Shown: positions 1-6,978 of the stretch, in pieces
Layout: each line of letters starts with the position of its first letter
How positions within the stretch are numbered: the first letter of the stretch is position 1
From: Chloroflexota bacterium
Lineage (GTDB): Bacteria; Chloroflexota; UBA6077; JACQUR01
Assembly (NCBI GenBank): GCA_016210245.1
Contig: JACQUR010000204.1
Location: 1 to 23,744 of the forward strand
Direction of reading: 5' to 3'
Length of the DNA stretch: 23,744 nt
Translations under genes and position numbers: made by a program
Notes under the pieces: model-generated
The model's database searches: none
Seen by the model: only the letters and a program-made list of their open reading frames with translations
What the model was told of the DNA's origin: nothing

Positions 1-250
1 GCGTGTCTTCAATGGTCTCCTGCACGGGCTGGCGTGCCCGCAACTCGTCCGCCAGACGCAACGCGCGCTGGCGGCGCTCCCGCTCGGCAGGGCTGAGGGC
101 CGTCCTGCGACGCAGCCAGTCGCTCACGGCCTCGGCGACCACATCCTTCACTGGCCGCCCTTCTTTGGCGGCCTCCGCTTTCAGGTCGCGATAGAGGCGC
201 TCGTCATCGAAAAGAACCGTCACCCGCTTCACCTGGCGCCCTCCCGGCAT
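1..250 (-). CDS. Ribbon-helix-helix antitoxin-like protein, partial (C-terminus beyond the left edge)
   Basis: Reading the minus strand from an ATG at 250 gives 83 codons with no stop before the window edge. The protein begins MPGGRQVKRVTVLFDDERLY. A basic beta-strand (KRVTVLFDD, about residues 8-16) is followed by two predicted helices (YRDLKAEAAKEGRPVKDVVAEAVSDWLRRR, about 20-49), the layout of Arc/MetJ-type ribbon-helix-helix antitoxins. An Arg/Glu-rich tail (about 53-83) would be the part that neutralises a toxin. The family binds operator DNA as a dimer and usually precedes a VapC/PIN toxin; any partner would lie to the left, outside the window. No Shine-Dalgarno is visible; an AT-rich stretch with a TATGAT hexamer sits directly upstream, so the message may be leaderless. 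A solitary CopG-like regulator is the alternative. Confidence 0.68.
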   Translation of the reverse strand, partial: MPGGRQVKRVTVLFDDERLYRDLKAEAAKEGRPVKDVVAEAVSDWLRRRTALSPAERERRQRALRLADELRARQPVQETIEDT

Positions 251-259
251 GACGTACAA

Positions 260-290
260 ATCATACTTTACTACATCTCTGGCGTGTCGA
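260..290 (-). promoter_or_regulatory. Possible promoter of the ribbon-helix-helix gene
   Basis: On the minus strand a TATGAT -10 hexamer (265-260) lies about 10 bases before the ATG at 250. TCGACA (290-285) is a 5/6 match to the -35 consensus, with a rather long 19-base spacer. This AT-rich patch is unlike its GC-rich surroundings. It overlaps the last codons of the upstream NIF3 gene. Transcription would start at about 253, giving a leaderless or nearly leaderless mRNA. Confidence 0.3.
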
Positions 291-1095
291 TGCCGCTGAA
301 GGTCACTACCTCCAGCCCGCGCTGGCGGAGGGCGCGGACGAAGGCGTCGAGGCCGAGGCTGTCGCCAGCGATGTGGCCCACGACCACCAGGCTGCCCCGC
401 AGCCCGGACTCGCGCAGCTTCTTGAGGTCCTCGGGCGCGATGTGCATGTAGAGCACGGTATCCACCCCGTGCTCGAAGAGCGCCCTGGCCACCGGGAAGC
501 CACCGTTGGTCGCGGCGGCCATGCCGACCACTACCCTGCCGGCGCGGTTGGCGCGGCGGCCGTACGGGACCTCGATGCGGGTGGCGGCCCGGTTGAACGG
601 GTCCATCTGCTCCAGGTCATCCACCAGCTCGCCTACGGTAGCCGACGGGTTGGCCGCCAGGAGCGCGTCCACCCGCGCCCTGACCGTGCGCCGCCCGATC
701 TCGTCCAGCGGCACGTGGAGGTTCATGAAGGGCATGCCCAGCAGCCGCGCCACCGAGGGCACGTGATCATTGTTGGTGACGTGCGCCTGGAGCTTGAGCG
801 CCTCCAGCCGCTCGTCGATGACCTGCAGCGCCTCTGCCTCACCCATGCCAGCTTCTTTCAGAAAGTCCACCTGGCGCAGGAAGACCTTCCAGAAGCCGGC
901 CCGCTCGACAGGGTGGTGGGCGATGAGGAGGTCGAAGCCGAGGTCCTTGGCGATCTTCAGCTCCGCGGGGCCGGCGTCGATGCCCACCAGCACCCGCCGG
1001 ATATTCGCGCCCGGGTACCAGGTGCCGGAGTCGCCCGGCACCTCCGTGAAGCCGGATAGCTCGAGCGCGAGGTGCATGATCTCATCGGTGTTCAT
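271..1095 (-). CDS. NIF3 family (DUF34) dinuclear-metal protein
   Basis: The 274-residue protein belongs to the NIF3/DUF34 family (sometimes annotated GTP cyclohydrolase I type 2), a cytosolic toroidal metal-binding fold whose reaction is still debated. Visible hallmarks are LLIAHHP (about residues 57-63), which carries the paired histidine ligands, and GHIAGDSLGLDAF near the C-terminus, where the His and acidic residue complete the site. The acidic residue is Asp rather than the more common Glu. Length is typical for the single-domain form without the inserted PII-like domain. Two ATGs are in frame, at 1101 and 1095. AGGAG is only 2 bases from the first but 8 from the second, so 1095 is preferred. 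The gene is divergent from the NfeD gene and followed after 20 bases by the antitoxin-like gene. Family is confident; physiological role is unknown. Confidence 0.88.
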   Translation of the reverse strand: MNTDEIMHLALELSGFTEVPGDSGTWYPGANIRRVLVGIDAGPAELKIAKDLGFDLLIAHHPVERAGFWKVFLRQVDFLKEAGMGEAEALQVIDERLEALKLQAHVTNNDHVPSVARLLGMPFMNLHVPLDEIGRRTVRARVDALLAANPSATVGELVDDLEQMDPFNRAATRIEVPYGRRANRAGRVVVGMAAATNGGFPVARALFEHGVDTVLYMHIAPEDLKKLRESGLRGSLVVVGHIAGDSLGLDAFVRALRQRGLEVVTFSGIDTPEM

Positions 1096-1132
1096 GTCCA
1101 TGGCTCCTGAGGTGGTAACTGTTTACGCTCTG

Positions 1133-1171
1133 TTAACTGTCAACTGCCTGTTTTCAACTGTCAACTGCCTA
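1133..1171. repeat. Tandem 21-base repeat in a divergent promoter region
   Basis: The 15-mer AACTGTCAACTGCCT occurs at 1135-1149 and again at 1156-1170, a period of 21 bases. Each unit itself contains the near-repeated word AACTG/CAACTG. Read on the minus strand each unit carries a perfect TTGACA (1143-1138 and 1164-1159). The element fills most of the gap between the divergent NIF3 and NfeD genes. Confidence 0.75.
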
Positions 1172-1188
1172 CTGTTGAGAGGTACAAT
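1160..1188 (+). promoter_or_regulatory. Possible promoter of the NfeD gene (-10 TACAAT)
   Basis: TACAAT at 1183-1188 is a 5/6 match to the sigma70 -10 box, 20 bases before the ATG at 1209. The -35 position at 17 bases spacing (1160-1165, GTCAAC) is weak and lies inside the tandem repeat, so only the -10 element is convincing. Confidence 0.35.
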
Positions 1189-1208
1189 TCACATTGGTGG
1201 AGGCGATC

Positions 1209-2639
1209 ATGAGGCGCTGGCGATGGCTGGTCTGGATGGCGCTGCTGCTGCTCGGGCTGGTGGCGGCGGTGGGCGCTGTGGAGGCCCAGGGTGGCAACCG
1301 GGTCGTGGTGGCACCCATACGCGAGGTGATCAACCCGCCGCTGGCCGAGTTCGTCGTGCGCGTCATCGACCGGGCCGAATCCAGCGGGGCGACGGCGGTG
1401 GTGTTCGAGATGGACACCCCGGGTGGCCTGGATGCCTCCATGCGCCAGATCAACCAGCGCATCCTGAACTCCCGCGTGCCGGTGGTGGTCTACGTCGCGC
1501 CGCCCGGTGCGCGCGCCGGCAGCGCCGGCGTCTACATCACCTACGCCGCCCACGTGGCGGCCATGGCCCCCAACACCAACATCGGCTCGGCCACCCCGGT
1601 TGCCCTGGGTGAGGGTGGCGAGCAGCAGATGTCCGACGAGATGCGGGCCAAGGTGCAGAACGACGCGGCAGCCTACCTGCGCGGGCTGGCCAGCCAGCGC
1701 GGCCGCAACGCGGAGTGGGCCGAGAAGGCGGTGCGACAGGGCGCCAACGTCACCGCCCGCGAGGCCGTCGACCTCAAGGTGATCGACCTGGTCGCGCCGG
1801 ACCTGCAGACGCTGCTGCGCGAGATCGATGGGCGCCGGGTCCAGACCGCGGCGGGCGAGGTGCAACTGGCCACCGCCGAGGCGCAGGTGGAGCGGGTGGA
1901 CATGAATCCGGTGGAGGCGCTGCTCCACCTGATCAGCAACCCGACCATCGCCTACATCCTGCTGAGCCTGGGCAGTCTGGGCCTGTTCCTGGAGTTGAGC
2001 AGCCCGGGCGCGATCTTGCCCGGGGTGGTGGGCGGCATCTGCATGCTGCTCGCCTTCTACGCCCTGGGCACGCTGCCCGTGAACTACGCCGGGCTGGCGC
2101 TGCTGCTGTTCGGCCTGCTGCTGTTCGTGGCCGACCTCTTCGCGCCCAGCCATGGCATCCTGACCACTGGCGGCGCCATCGCCTTCATCCTGGGCTCCTT
2201 CCTGCTGTTCAACGTGCCGGAGGCGGCGCCGTTCCTGCGTATCTCGCTGGCCGTCATCCTGGCCGTCTCCCTCACCCTGGTCGGCTTCCTGGTCTTCGTC
2301 CTGGGCGCGATCATTCGCTCGCGGCGGCGCAAGGTGGTGACCGGGCGCGAGGGCCTCATCGGCCGGGCCGGCTACGCCCGCACGCCGCTCGATCCGAGTG
2401 GGATGGTCTGGGTGGATGGGGAGCTGTGGGGCGCCACCAGCGAGGACGGCGAGGTCACCCCGGGCCAGGCGATCGAGGTGGTGCGCATCCAGGGGCTGCA
2501 CCTGTTCGTGCGGCCCACCCCAGTGCGCGCGCCCCTGGGCGAGGAGTGGCTGGAGGCGAGCGGGGATGGATCCGGGGCGAAGTCCCAGGTCGGCCCCGTG
2601 CAGCGCAAGTCCGAGCGGCGGTCGGTCTCCTCCGGGTAG
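1209..2639 (+). CDS. NfeD family membrane-bound serine protease (ClpP class, STOPP partner)
   Basis: The 476-residue protein has the long NfeD architecture. It has an N-terminal signal/anchor (about 5-26) and a ClpP-like protease domain with DTPGG (69-73), nucleophile Ser105 in ARAGSAG and general-base Lys148. Four to five membrane segments follow (about 237-385), then a cytoplasmic OB-fold NfeD domain (about 395-450). Spacing of the Ser-Lys dyad agrees with the archaeal 1510-N protease, which cleaves stomatin. Such proteins normally act with a stomatin/SPFH partner, which is not in the window. The ATG at 1209 is chosen because GGTGGAGG ends 5 bases upstream; a TTG at 1194 is also in frame. 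The charged, Ser/Gly-rich tail after about 450 is probably disordered. Confidence 0.93.
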   Translation: MRRWRWLVWMALLLLGLVAAVGAVEAQGGNRVVVAPIREVINPPLAEFVVRVIDRAESSGATAVVFEMDTPGGLDASMRQINQRILNSRVPVVVYVAPPGARAGSAGVYITYAAHVAAMAPNTNIGSATPVALGEGGEQQMSDEMRAKVQNDAAAYLRGLASQRGRNAEWAEKAVRQGANVTAREAVDLKVIDLVAPDLQTLLREIDGRRVQTAAGEVQLATAEAQVERVDMNPVEALLHLISNPTIAYILLSLGSLGLFLELSSPGAILPGVVGGICMLLAFYALGTLPVNYAGLALLLFGLLLFVADLFAPSHGILTTGGAIAFILGSFLLFNVPEAAPFLRISLAVILAVSLTLVGFLVFVLGAIIRSRRRKVVTGREGLIGRAGYARTPLDPSGMVWVDGELWGATSEDGEVTPGQAIEVVRIQGLHLFVRPTPVRAPLGEEWLEASGDGSGAKSQVGPVQRKSERRSVSSG

Positions 2640-2643
2640 GCGA

Positions 2644-2688
2644 AGCCCTGCCGCCCGCGTTCAGCCCGGAGCGTTGAGCGGCAAGGCT
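2644..2688. terminator. Possible bidirectional terminator hairpin between convergent genes
   Basis: Arms 2644-2654 (AGCCCTGCCGC) and 2678-2688 (GCGGCAAGGCT) pair over 10 of 11 positions with a 23-base loop, between the stop of the NfeD gene and the stop of the MFS gene. There is no T tract on either side, so intrinsic termination is uncertain. Confidence 0.35.
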
Positions 2689-2717
2689 GCCCACTCCTGC
2701 GCCTGTGGGGCCGGCTC

Positions 2718-3995
2718 CTACACCTCGGCGCTCGAGACTCGTCGCGGCCGGGGCAGCCCCCGCGCCATCCAGGCGGTGTGGGCGCCCAGCAGTGCGCCGA
2801 GGGCGAGGAACACGGCCGGCACGCCCAGGAACGCGGCCAGCCCGGAGGCGACGAGGGGGCCCACCGCCAGTCCTACCGCCTGCACCGCCGCCCCGGCACC
2901 GTAGACGCTGCCCTCGCGCCCGGCGGGCGCCGCGTCCTTCAGGAGCACGCCCAGCGAGGGGACCAGCCCGCCTATGGGGATGCCCATCAGCCCGCGCAGC
3001 AGGATCAAGAGCACCACGTCATGCACGAACGCCTGGGGCAGCAGGCACAGCGCTCCACCCGCCATCGAGGCGATGACCACCCGGCGGTGGCCGATCCGGT
3101 CGCCGACGCTCCCGATGCCCACCGCCGCCACGGCGCCGACGATGGAGGTGGCCGCCAGGGCAGCGCCCGAGGCGAGCTCCACCGGGAGCCAGGCCGGGCG
3201 GGCCAGGTCCTGGACGTAGAGCGGGATCAGGGGAAACATGGCGAAGGTGGCCATGGCGGCGAGCGCCTGGGTCACCAGGAGCACCCGCAACCCGGGGGCA
3301 CGGAACGGCTGGAGCAACTGGCCCAGGCTCCACCTGGCCGGGCCGAGGCTCGCCGTGCGCGGCGACTCGACCGCCAGCACCAGCGTGGTGAGCATCGCCG
3401 CGAACACCAGCCCGCCTCCTACCAGAAAGGAGGTGCGCAGGCCAACGCTCGCCGCTACCGCGCCGCCAACCAGCGGGCCGATCGAGTTGCCGACGTTGAT
3501 GGCCGTCTGCATCACCCCCAGGCTGACGCCGAGGGAGCGCTTGGGCGCGGTGGTGGCGACCAGCGCCATCGCAGCCTGGATCGTGCCGCCAACGCCACCC
3601 TGCAACAGGCGCAGCGCCAGGAGGTGCCAGACATTGGAGGCGAAGCTCATCGCACCCAGCACCAGGGCGCCGCCAGCCATGGCGCGGATGAGCATGCGCT
3701 TGCGGCCGTAGCGGTCGCTCAGCTCGCCCCAGATGGGAGAGACGATGGCCAGGGGGAAGAAGGGCGCGGCGAACACGACCCCCGACCACAGGGCCACCGC
3801 GGTGGGATCGGTCACGCCCATCTGCTGGATGTACAGGGGCATGAACGGCACGGCCAGGCTGAAGCCGAGCACGGTCACTAACTGGCTGAGGGCCGAGGCC
3901 CAGAGGGTGCGCCGCCAGCCGGGCGCTCCCTGGCGCGCCACCAGGGCCGCGCCGTCCTCGTCCTGAGGCTCGGTGGAGGGCGGGGCCTCGGGCAC
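2718..3995 (-). CDS. MFS transporter, DHA1-type drug/metabolite exporter
   Basis: The 425-residue polytopic protein has twelve predicted membrane helices in two six-helix halves and a hydrophilic N-terminal tail of about 28 residues. Motif A of the major facilitator superfamily appears as GELSDRYGRKRM (about 90-101) between helices 2 and 3. A degenerate copy, GSVGDRIGHRR, lies in the second half between helices 8 and 9. A Gly/Pro-rich helix-5 segment (NVGNSIGPLVGG) resembles motif C of proton antiporters, so it is probably a proton-driven exporter of the TetA/MdtG kind. Substrate cannot be read from sequence. The start is a GTG at 3995 without a clear ribosome binding site, so the N-terminus is tentative. 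It is transcribed alone, convergent with the NfeD gene and divergent from PAP2. Confidence 0.88.
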   Translation of the reverse strand: MPEAPPSTEPQDEDGAALVARQGAPGWRRTLWASALSQLVTVLGFSLAVPFMPLYIQQMGVTDPTAVALWSGVVFAAPFFPLAIVSPIWGELSDRYGRKRMLIRAMAGGALVLGAMSFASNVWHLLALRLLQGGVGGTIQAAMALVATTAPKRSLGVSLGVMQTAINVGNSIGPLVGGAVAASVGLRTSFLVGGGLVFAAMLTTLVLAVESPRTASLGPARWSLGQLLQPFRAPGLRVLLVTQALAAMATFAMFPLIPLYVQDLARPAWLPVELASGAALAATSIVGAVAAVGIGSVGDRIGHRRVVIASMAGGALCLLPQAFVHDVVLLILLRGLMGIPIGGLVPSLGVLLKDAAPAGREGSVYGAGAAVQAVGLAVGPLVASGLAAFLGVPAVFLALGALLGAHTAWMARGLPRPRRVSSAEV

Positions 3996-4320
3996 CCGAG
4001 GGGTCTGGCGCGGCGGATCGCTGGAGGGGATGGGACCGGACTGCAGAACTCTACCTCCTGTCGGTGCTACCGCTCCCGGGCTTCGCCCGCGCCTTCAAGC
4101 CCTCGGAGGCGGAGCCCAGCGGATGGACGGTCTCGCGAGGCGTGTCTGTACGACGAGAGGGCACGACTTCGTGCGCCCTGGCGTGGAGGCGAGCGCCTGG
4201 ACACCACTACTGCGCGGGGGGAGTCGCCTCGATTGTAGCGCAACCAGCGCCGAAATGGGTACGGCCCCTTCCCAGCCGGCCCAGAACCTGCGCTTAATGG
4301 AGGCGCAGACAGCTCCTCCG

Positions 4321-4396
4321 GAGTGCAGATTTGAGATTTGTGAGTGCAGAGGGTAGTCGTCCACACTCTGCACTCACAAATCTCAAATCATCACTC
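4321..4396. repeat. Large imperfect inverted repeat (31-base arms)
   Basis: Arms 4321-4351 and 4366-4396 are reverse complements at 29 of 31 positions, with a 14-base loop. The arms are built from repeated words such as ATTTGAGATTTG and GAGTGCAGA. The element is non-coding, sits between divergent genes, and has no flanking T tract, so it is not a plain terminator. The right arm continues into CCGATGGGAG, which recurs in the nearby third copy. Confidence 0.85.
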
Positions 4397-4445
4397 CGAT
4401 GGGAGGACGGCGCCGCAGCAGGCAAACGCGCGGCTCGTCGAGCAC

Positions 4446-4477
4446 TCTCAAATCTCAAATCTGCACTCCGATGGGAG
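4446..4477 (+). repeat. Third copy of the intergenic repeat word
   Basis: TCTCAAATCTGCACTCCGAT (4453-4472) followed by GGGAG repeats the right arm of the adjacent palindrome (4381-4405) with two base differences. It runs to about 24 bases before the preferred start of the PAP2 gene. Confidence 0.7.
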
Positions 4478-4500
4478 AGGGTCAGGGTGAGGGCGAGAGG

Positions 4501-5193
4501 GTGAACGCACGCTCCCCGGTCCAGGCGCCACTCGTCGCTCTGGGCGTAGCAGCCTGGGGCGCCTTTGCCCTGCTCGCCTGGCTGGCGCGGCGGGGCCTCA
4601 CCGCGGGGTTCGACGCGGCGATCGAGCGCCGGGTCGCGGCGGCGGCGACCCCACGCCTGGAACGCCTGGGCGACCCGCTCACCAGCCTCGGCCTGGCAGA
4701 GGTGACGCTGGGCCTGGCACTGGCGCTCGGGCTGGTGGCGCTCCTGCTGCGGCGCTCCCGCCTGGCGCTGGCCTGCGCGCTGGTCTGGCTCTCCCTGCCG
4801 GTCGAGCTGGCTCTCAAGTGGTGGCTCTACCTCCCGCGCTCGGAGCTGCCGCCCCTGGGAGCCGCCGTGCGCCAGGCGCTCTTCTCCTGGCGCGACCTCT
4901 CCCTGGACGACCTGGCCGAGCCGCCGGGCAGCTACCCCAGCGGCCACGTCGTCCGCACGGCCTTCCTGGCCGGCCTGCTGGTGCTGGTCCTGCTGGCCGG
5001 CCGCCGCTCCTGGGCGGCCCGCGTGGCGGCGTTGCCCGCCGTCAGCGCGGCCGGCGCCTTGGTCCTGGTCATGGGCTACACCCGCGTCCTCACCGGCCAG
5101 CACACCCCCACCGACGTGCTGGGTGGCTACCTGCTGGCGCTGGCGCTGCTCCTGCCCGCGCTGCTGCTGCTCAGGGACCCTGGGTCGGAATGA
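4501..5193 (+). CDS. PAP2 family membrane phosphatase
   Basis: The 230-residue protein shows the three-part PAP2 signature: K106-x6-R113 (KWWLYLPR), P-S-G-H at 146-149, and R195-x5-H201-x3-D205 (RVLTGQHTPTD). The two histidines form the phosphohistidine intermediate and acid/base pair. Five to six hydrophobic segments place it in the membrane. Likely substrates are lipid pyrophosphates or phosphatidic acid-type lipids, e.g. undecaprenyl pyrophosphate recycling; the exact one is not readable. Residue 114 is Ser where many members have Pro. The GTG at 4501 follows a purine-rich AGGGCGAGAGG stretch. Upstream in-frame ATGs at 4399 and 4471 fall in repeat DNA and would add a repeat-encoded leader. 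The 3' end overlaps the convergent amidohydrolase gene by 23 bases. Confidence 0.85.
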   Translation: MNARSPVQAPLVALGVAAWGAFALLAWLARRGLTAGFDAAIERRVAAAATPRLERLGDPLTSLGLAEVTLGLALALGLVALLLRRSRLALACALVWLSLPVELALKWWLYLPRSELPPLGAAVRQALFSWRDLSLDDLAEPPGSYPSGHVVRTAFLAGLLVLVLLAGRRSWAARVAALPAVSAAGALVLVMGYTRVLTGQHTPTDVLGGYLLALALLLPALLLLRDPGSE

Positions 5194-6835
5194 AGAATGG
5201 TGAGATGAACTCACAGCCGCACGGGGAGGTCGAGGGCTGCCGGCGCCAGACCACGCGGCCGGCCAGGACGGTCAGGCGCACGGGACGACGGGCCGCCTCG
5301 GGCGATGGGCCTTCCAGCGCGTCGCCGTCCAGCACCGCCACGTCGGCCAGCGCTCCTGGACGAAGACGGCCGAGCTCTTGCGCCGCCCCCACGGCCTGGG
5401 CCGGCCAAAGAGTGAAGGCCGCCAGGGCCTCGGCGGGCCCGAGTGCCTCCTGCGGTCCGAGTGAGGCGCCTCGGCGCGTCAGTCGGTACCGGGCGGCGAA
5501 GAGCCCGAGGACGGGCACAGGCGGGGTGACAGGCGCGTCCGAGCCGGCTGCGTAGCCACCTCCGGCCGCCAGCAGCGAGCGGGCGCGGTGGAGCCAGCCG
5601 TGCAACTCGGGCGGGTACTCGGCGCGGTAGGCGTCGCCTCGCTGGTACACCAGCGCTGGCTGGCCGATGACCATCACTCCGGCGGCGCGCAACTCGCGCA
5701 GCCAGTCGTCCGGAATGACAGCACCGTGCTCGATCCGGTCCGACCCGACCCCGCGAGCCGGACCCGCCGCACGCAGGGCGTCGAGGGCCATGGCGACTTC
5801 GGCCTCGCTTACGGCGTGCAGCGCCACCGCGTGGCCAGCCGCTCGGGCCTCGGCCACGCCAGCCCGAAGCTCGGACTGGTCGCTGGTTGCCTCGTCGAGC
5901 ATGAACTTCACCGGCCCGCGTCGGACCATGAAACTGGGCGGGCGGGAGGCTGCCACCTGCCGCCAGTGCCGAGCACCGGGTAGGACGAAGACACGCACGC
6001 CCAGGTCGCCCCGTGCCGCCAGGCGGTGGAACAACTCCCACTCCTCGGCGCCGTTGGTGATGGAGGCATCCTGGACGCTGGTGACTCCCCAGGCCAGGAG
6101 CCGCTCGCTCGCCGCATGCACCTCGCGCGCAAGGTCCTGCTCCGTTTGGTGGGGCAGGCGGCCGCGCAAGAGGTGAGCGGCGTGGTACAGACGCCCGGTC
6201 GGCTTGCCCGTACCTGAGTCCCGCTCCAGCTCCGGCGCGGCCGCATCCATCAGGCCGGTCAGGCGCAGGGCTGGAGTGTTCAAGATGTCCAGGTGCAGGC
6301 TGCGGTGCTGCAGCCGAACTGGATGGTGCGGCGATACCGCATCCAGGTCGCACCGATCCGGGTGGCGGCCGTTGCCCAGGAGGGTTTCGTCATATCCGAC
6401 GGCACGTATCCAGGTGCCAGGAGGCAGACTGGCCGCTTGCTCAGCCAGTGCTGCCTGCAGGTGGCCGAGGCTGCGCATAGCCCGGCAGTCAAGGCTGGAG
6501 AGCGAGCGCGCGTAGCTCAGCAGGTGGCAGTGGGCGTCGTGGAAGGCGGGGACAGCCAGGCCGCCCTCGGCGTCCACCACCTCCGTGGCCGGCCCGATGA
6601 GTGGGCGCAACTCCGCCAGCGTTCCAACCGCCGAAATACGCCCGGCGCGCACCACCACCGCCTCGGCCTGGGGCCGCCGCGGGTCGAGGGTGAGCACGCG
6701 GGCGTTGGCGAGGAGCAGGTCGGCACAGCGACTCTCTCCCTGCCCGGACCTCTCCCCCAGCCCCTCACCATGTCGGGGAAGGGAGTCCGTCCTGCCCTTC
6801 TCTGCCAGGCAAGGGGGCCGGGGGGTTAGATGCAT
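5171..6835 (-). CDS. YtcJ-like amidohydrolase family metallohydrolase
   Basis: From the ATG at 6835 the protein has 554 residues. It belongs to the amidohydrolase superfamily, YtcJ/N-substituted formamide deformylase-like branch: a beta-sandwich of N- and C-terminal strands around a TIM barrel. Metal-site elements in order are HDAHCH (99-104), VKFMLDEATSD in mid-protein, a His in ALHAVSE, RIEHGAVI, and GSDAPV with the late Asp. The closing LRPGALADVAVLDGD is typical. It probably hydrolyses an amide or cyclic amide; substrate unknown. The ATG overlaps the stop of the preceding desulforedoxin gene as TGATG, which suggests translational coupling. The first roughly 33 residues are encoded by repeat-like DNA and are not part of the fold, which begins at about CADLLLANARVLTLDP. 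It is the last gene of the minus-strand operon. Confidence 0.87.
   Translation of the reverse strand: MHLTPRPPCLAEKGRTDSLPRHGEGLGERSGQGESRCADLLLANARVLTLDPRRPQAEAVVVRAGRISAVGTLAELRPLIGPATEVVDAEGGLAVPAFHDAHCHLLSYARSLSSLDCRAMRSLGHLQAALAEQAASLPPGTWIRAVGYDETLLGNGRHPDRCDLDAVSPHHPVRLQHRSLHLDILNTPALRLTGLMDAAAPELERDSGTGKPTGRLYHAAHLLRGRLPHQTEQDLAREVHAASERLLAWGVTSVQDASITNGAEEWELFHRLAARGDLGVRVFVLPGARHWRQVAASRPPSFMVRRGPVKFMLDEATSDQSELRAGVAEARAAGHAVALHAVSEAEVAMALDALRAAGPARGVGSDRIEHGAVIPDDWLRELRAAGVMVIGQPALVYQRGDAYRAEYPPELHGWLHRARSLLAAGGGYAAGSDAPVTPPVPVLGLFAARYRLTRRGASLGPQEALGPAEALAAFTLWPAQAVGAAQELGRLRPGALADVAVLDGDALEGPSPEAARRPVRLTVLAGRVVWRRQPSTSPCGCEFISPFFIPTQGP
6722..6830. repeat. Pyrimidine-rich repeat-like segment encoding the amidohydrolase leader
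   Basis: The segment contains CTCTCCC and CCTCTCCC words followed by CAGCCCCTCACC and GGGGAAGGGAG. It resembles in reverse the GGGAGAGGGTCAGGGTGAGGG stretch before the PAP2 gene. It translates into a Pro/Gly/Glu/Arg-rich leader without family resemblance, suggesting an inserted or captured intergenic repeat. Confidence 0.45.
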
Positions 6836-6978
6836 CAGTCCGCTGAAGGGAGTGGCTTGGGCTGCTTGAGCTGCATCTCCTTGCCGCAACAGTGGACTGT
6901 CCCCTCGCCAGCCCTGGTGCATAGGGTTTCTGTCCCGCACACTTCGCACACATACCGCTTGCCGAGCTGGTTAGCCAC
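6835..6978 (-). CDS. Desulforedoxin-like rubredoxin-type metal protein (second of pair)
   Basis: This 47-residue protein starts VANQLGKRYVCEVCG from a GTG at 6978, with GGAGG 6 bases upstream. Four cysteines, C11-x2-C14-x15-C30-C31, match the spacing of desulforedoxin and of the N-terminal domain of desulfoferrodoxin, which bind one Fe(Cys)4 centre. The HCCGKEMQL ending resembles the family's CCGEDM. An additional Cys20 is present. It may transfer electrons for oxygen or superoxide defence, or be a structural zinc ribbon. Its start overlaps the stop of the upstream paralogue by 8 bases, and its stop overlaps the amidohydrolase ATG (TGATG). It ends with a Lys/Pro-rich tail after the metal site. 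Confidence 0.8.
   Translation of the reverse strand: MANQLGKRYVCEVCGTETLCTRAGEGTVHCCGKEMQLKQPKPLPSAD

Larger units (their letters stand above)
3996..4500. other. Non-coding stretch between divergent MFS and PAP2 genes
   Basis: About 505 bases carry no convincing reading frame. On the minus strand a TACAAT-like -10 (4237-4232) could start an MFS leader of about 230 bases, although no good -35 was found. That leader holds a strong compact hairpin at 4159-4178 (GGGC...ACGACTTCGT...GCCC on the plus strand) and the palindrome AGGCGAGCGCCT just beyond it. The right part is filled by the repeat elements listed separately. Confidence 0.5.

Noticed and set aside
1161..2501. 446-codon open frame antisense to the NfeD gene
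   Set aside because: Composition is Gln/His/Arg-rich with no recognisable domain, and the opposite strand encodes a clear NfeD protein with catalytic residues.
4051..4060. Perfect AGGAGG-type ribosome binding site on the minus strand before the MFS gene
   Set aside because: No ATG, GTG or TTG follows within a usable distance, so it does not define a start; it may be chance or part of a leader.
4321..4477. CRISPR array
   Set aside because: Only three related words, two of them inverted, with unequal spacing and no spacer-like units or cas genes.
4399..4500. Upstream ATG starts for the PAP2 gene at 4399 and 4471
   Set aside because: Both lie in repeat DNA and would add a Gly/Arg/Glu-rich leader before the first membrane helix. 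GTG 4501 follows a purine-rich ribosome-binding-like stretch.
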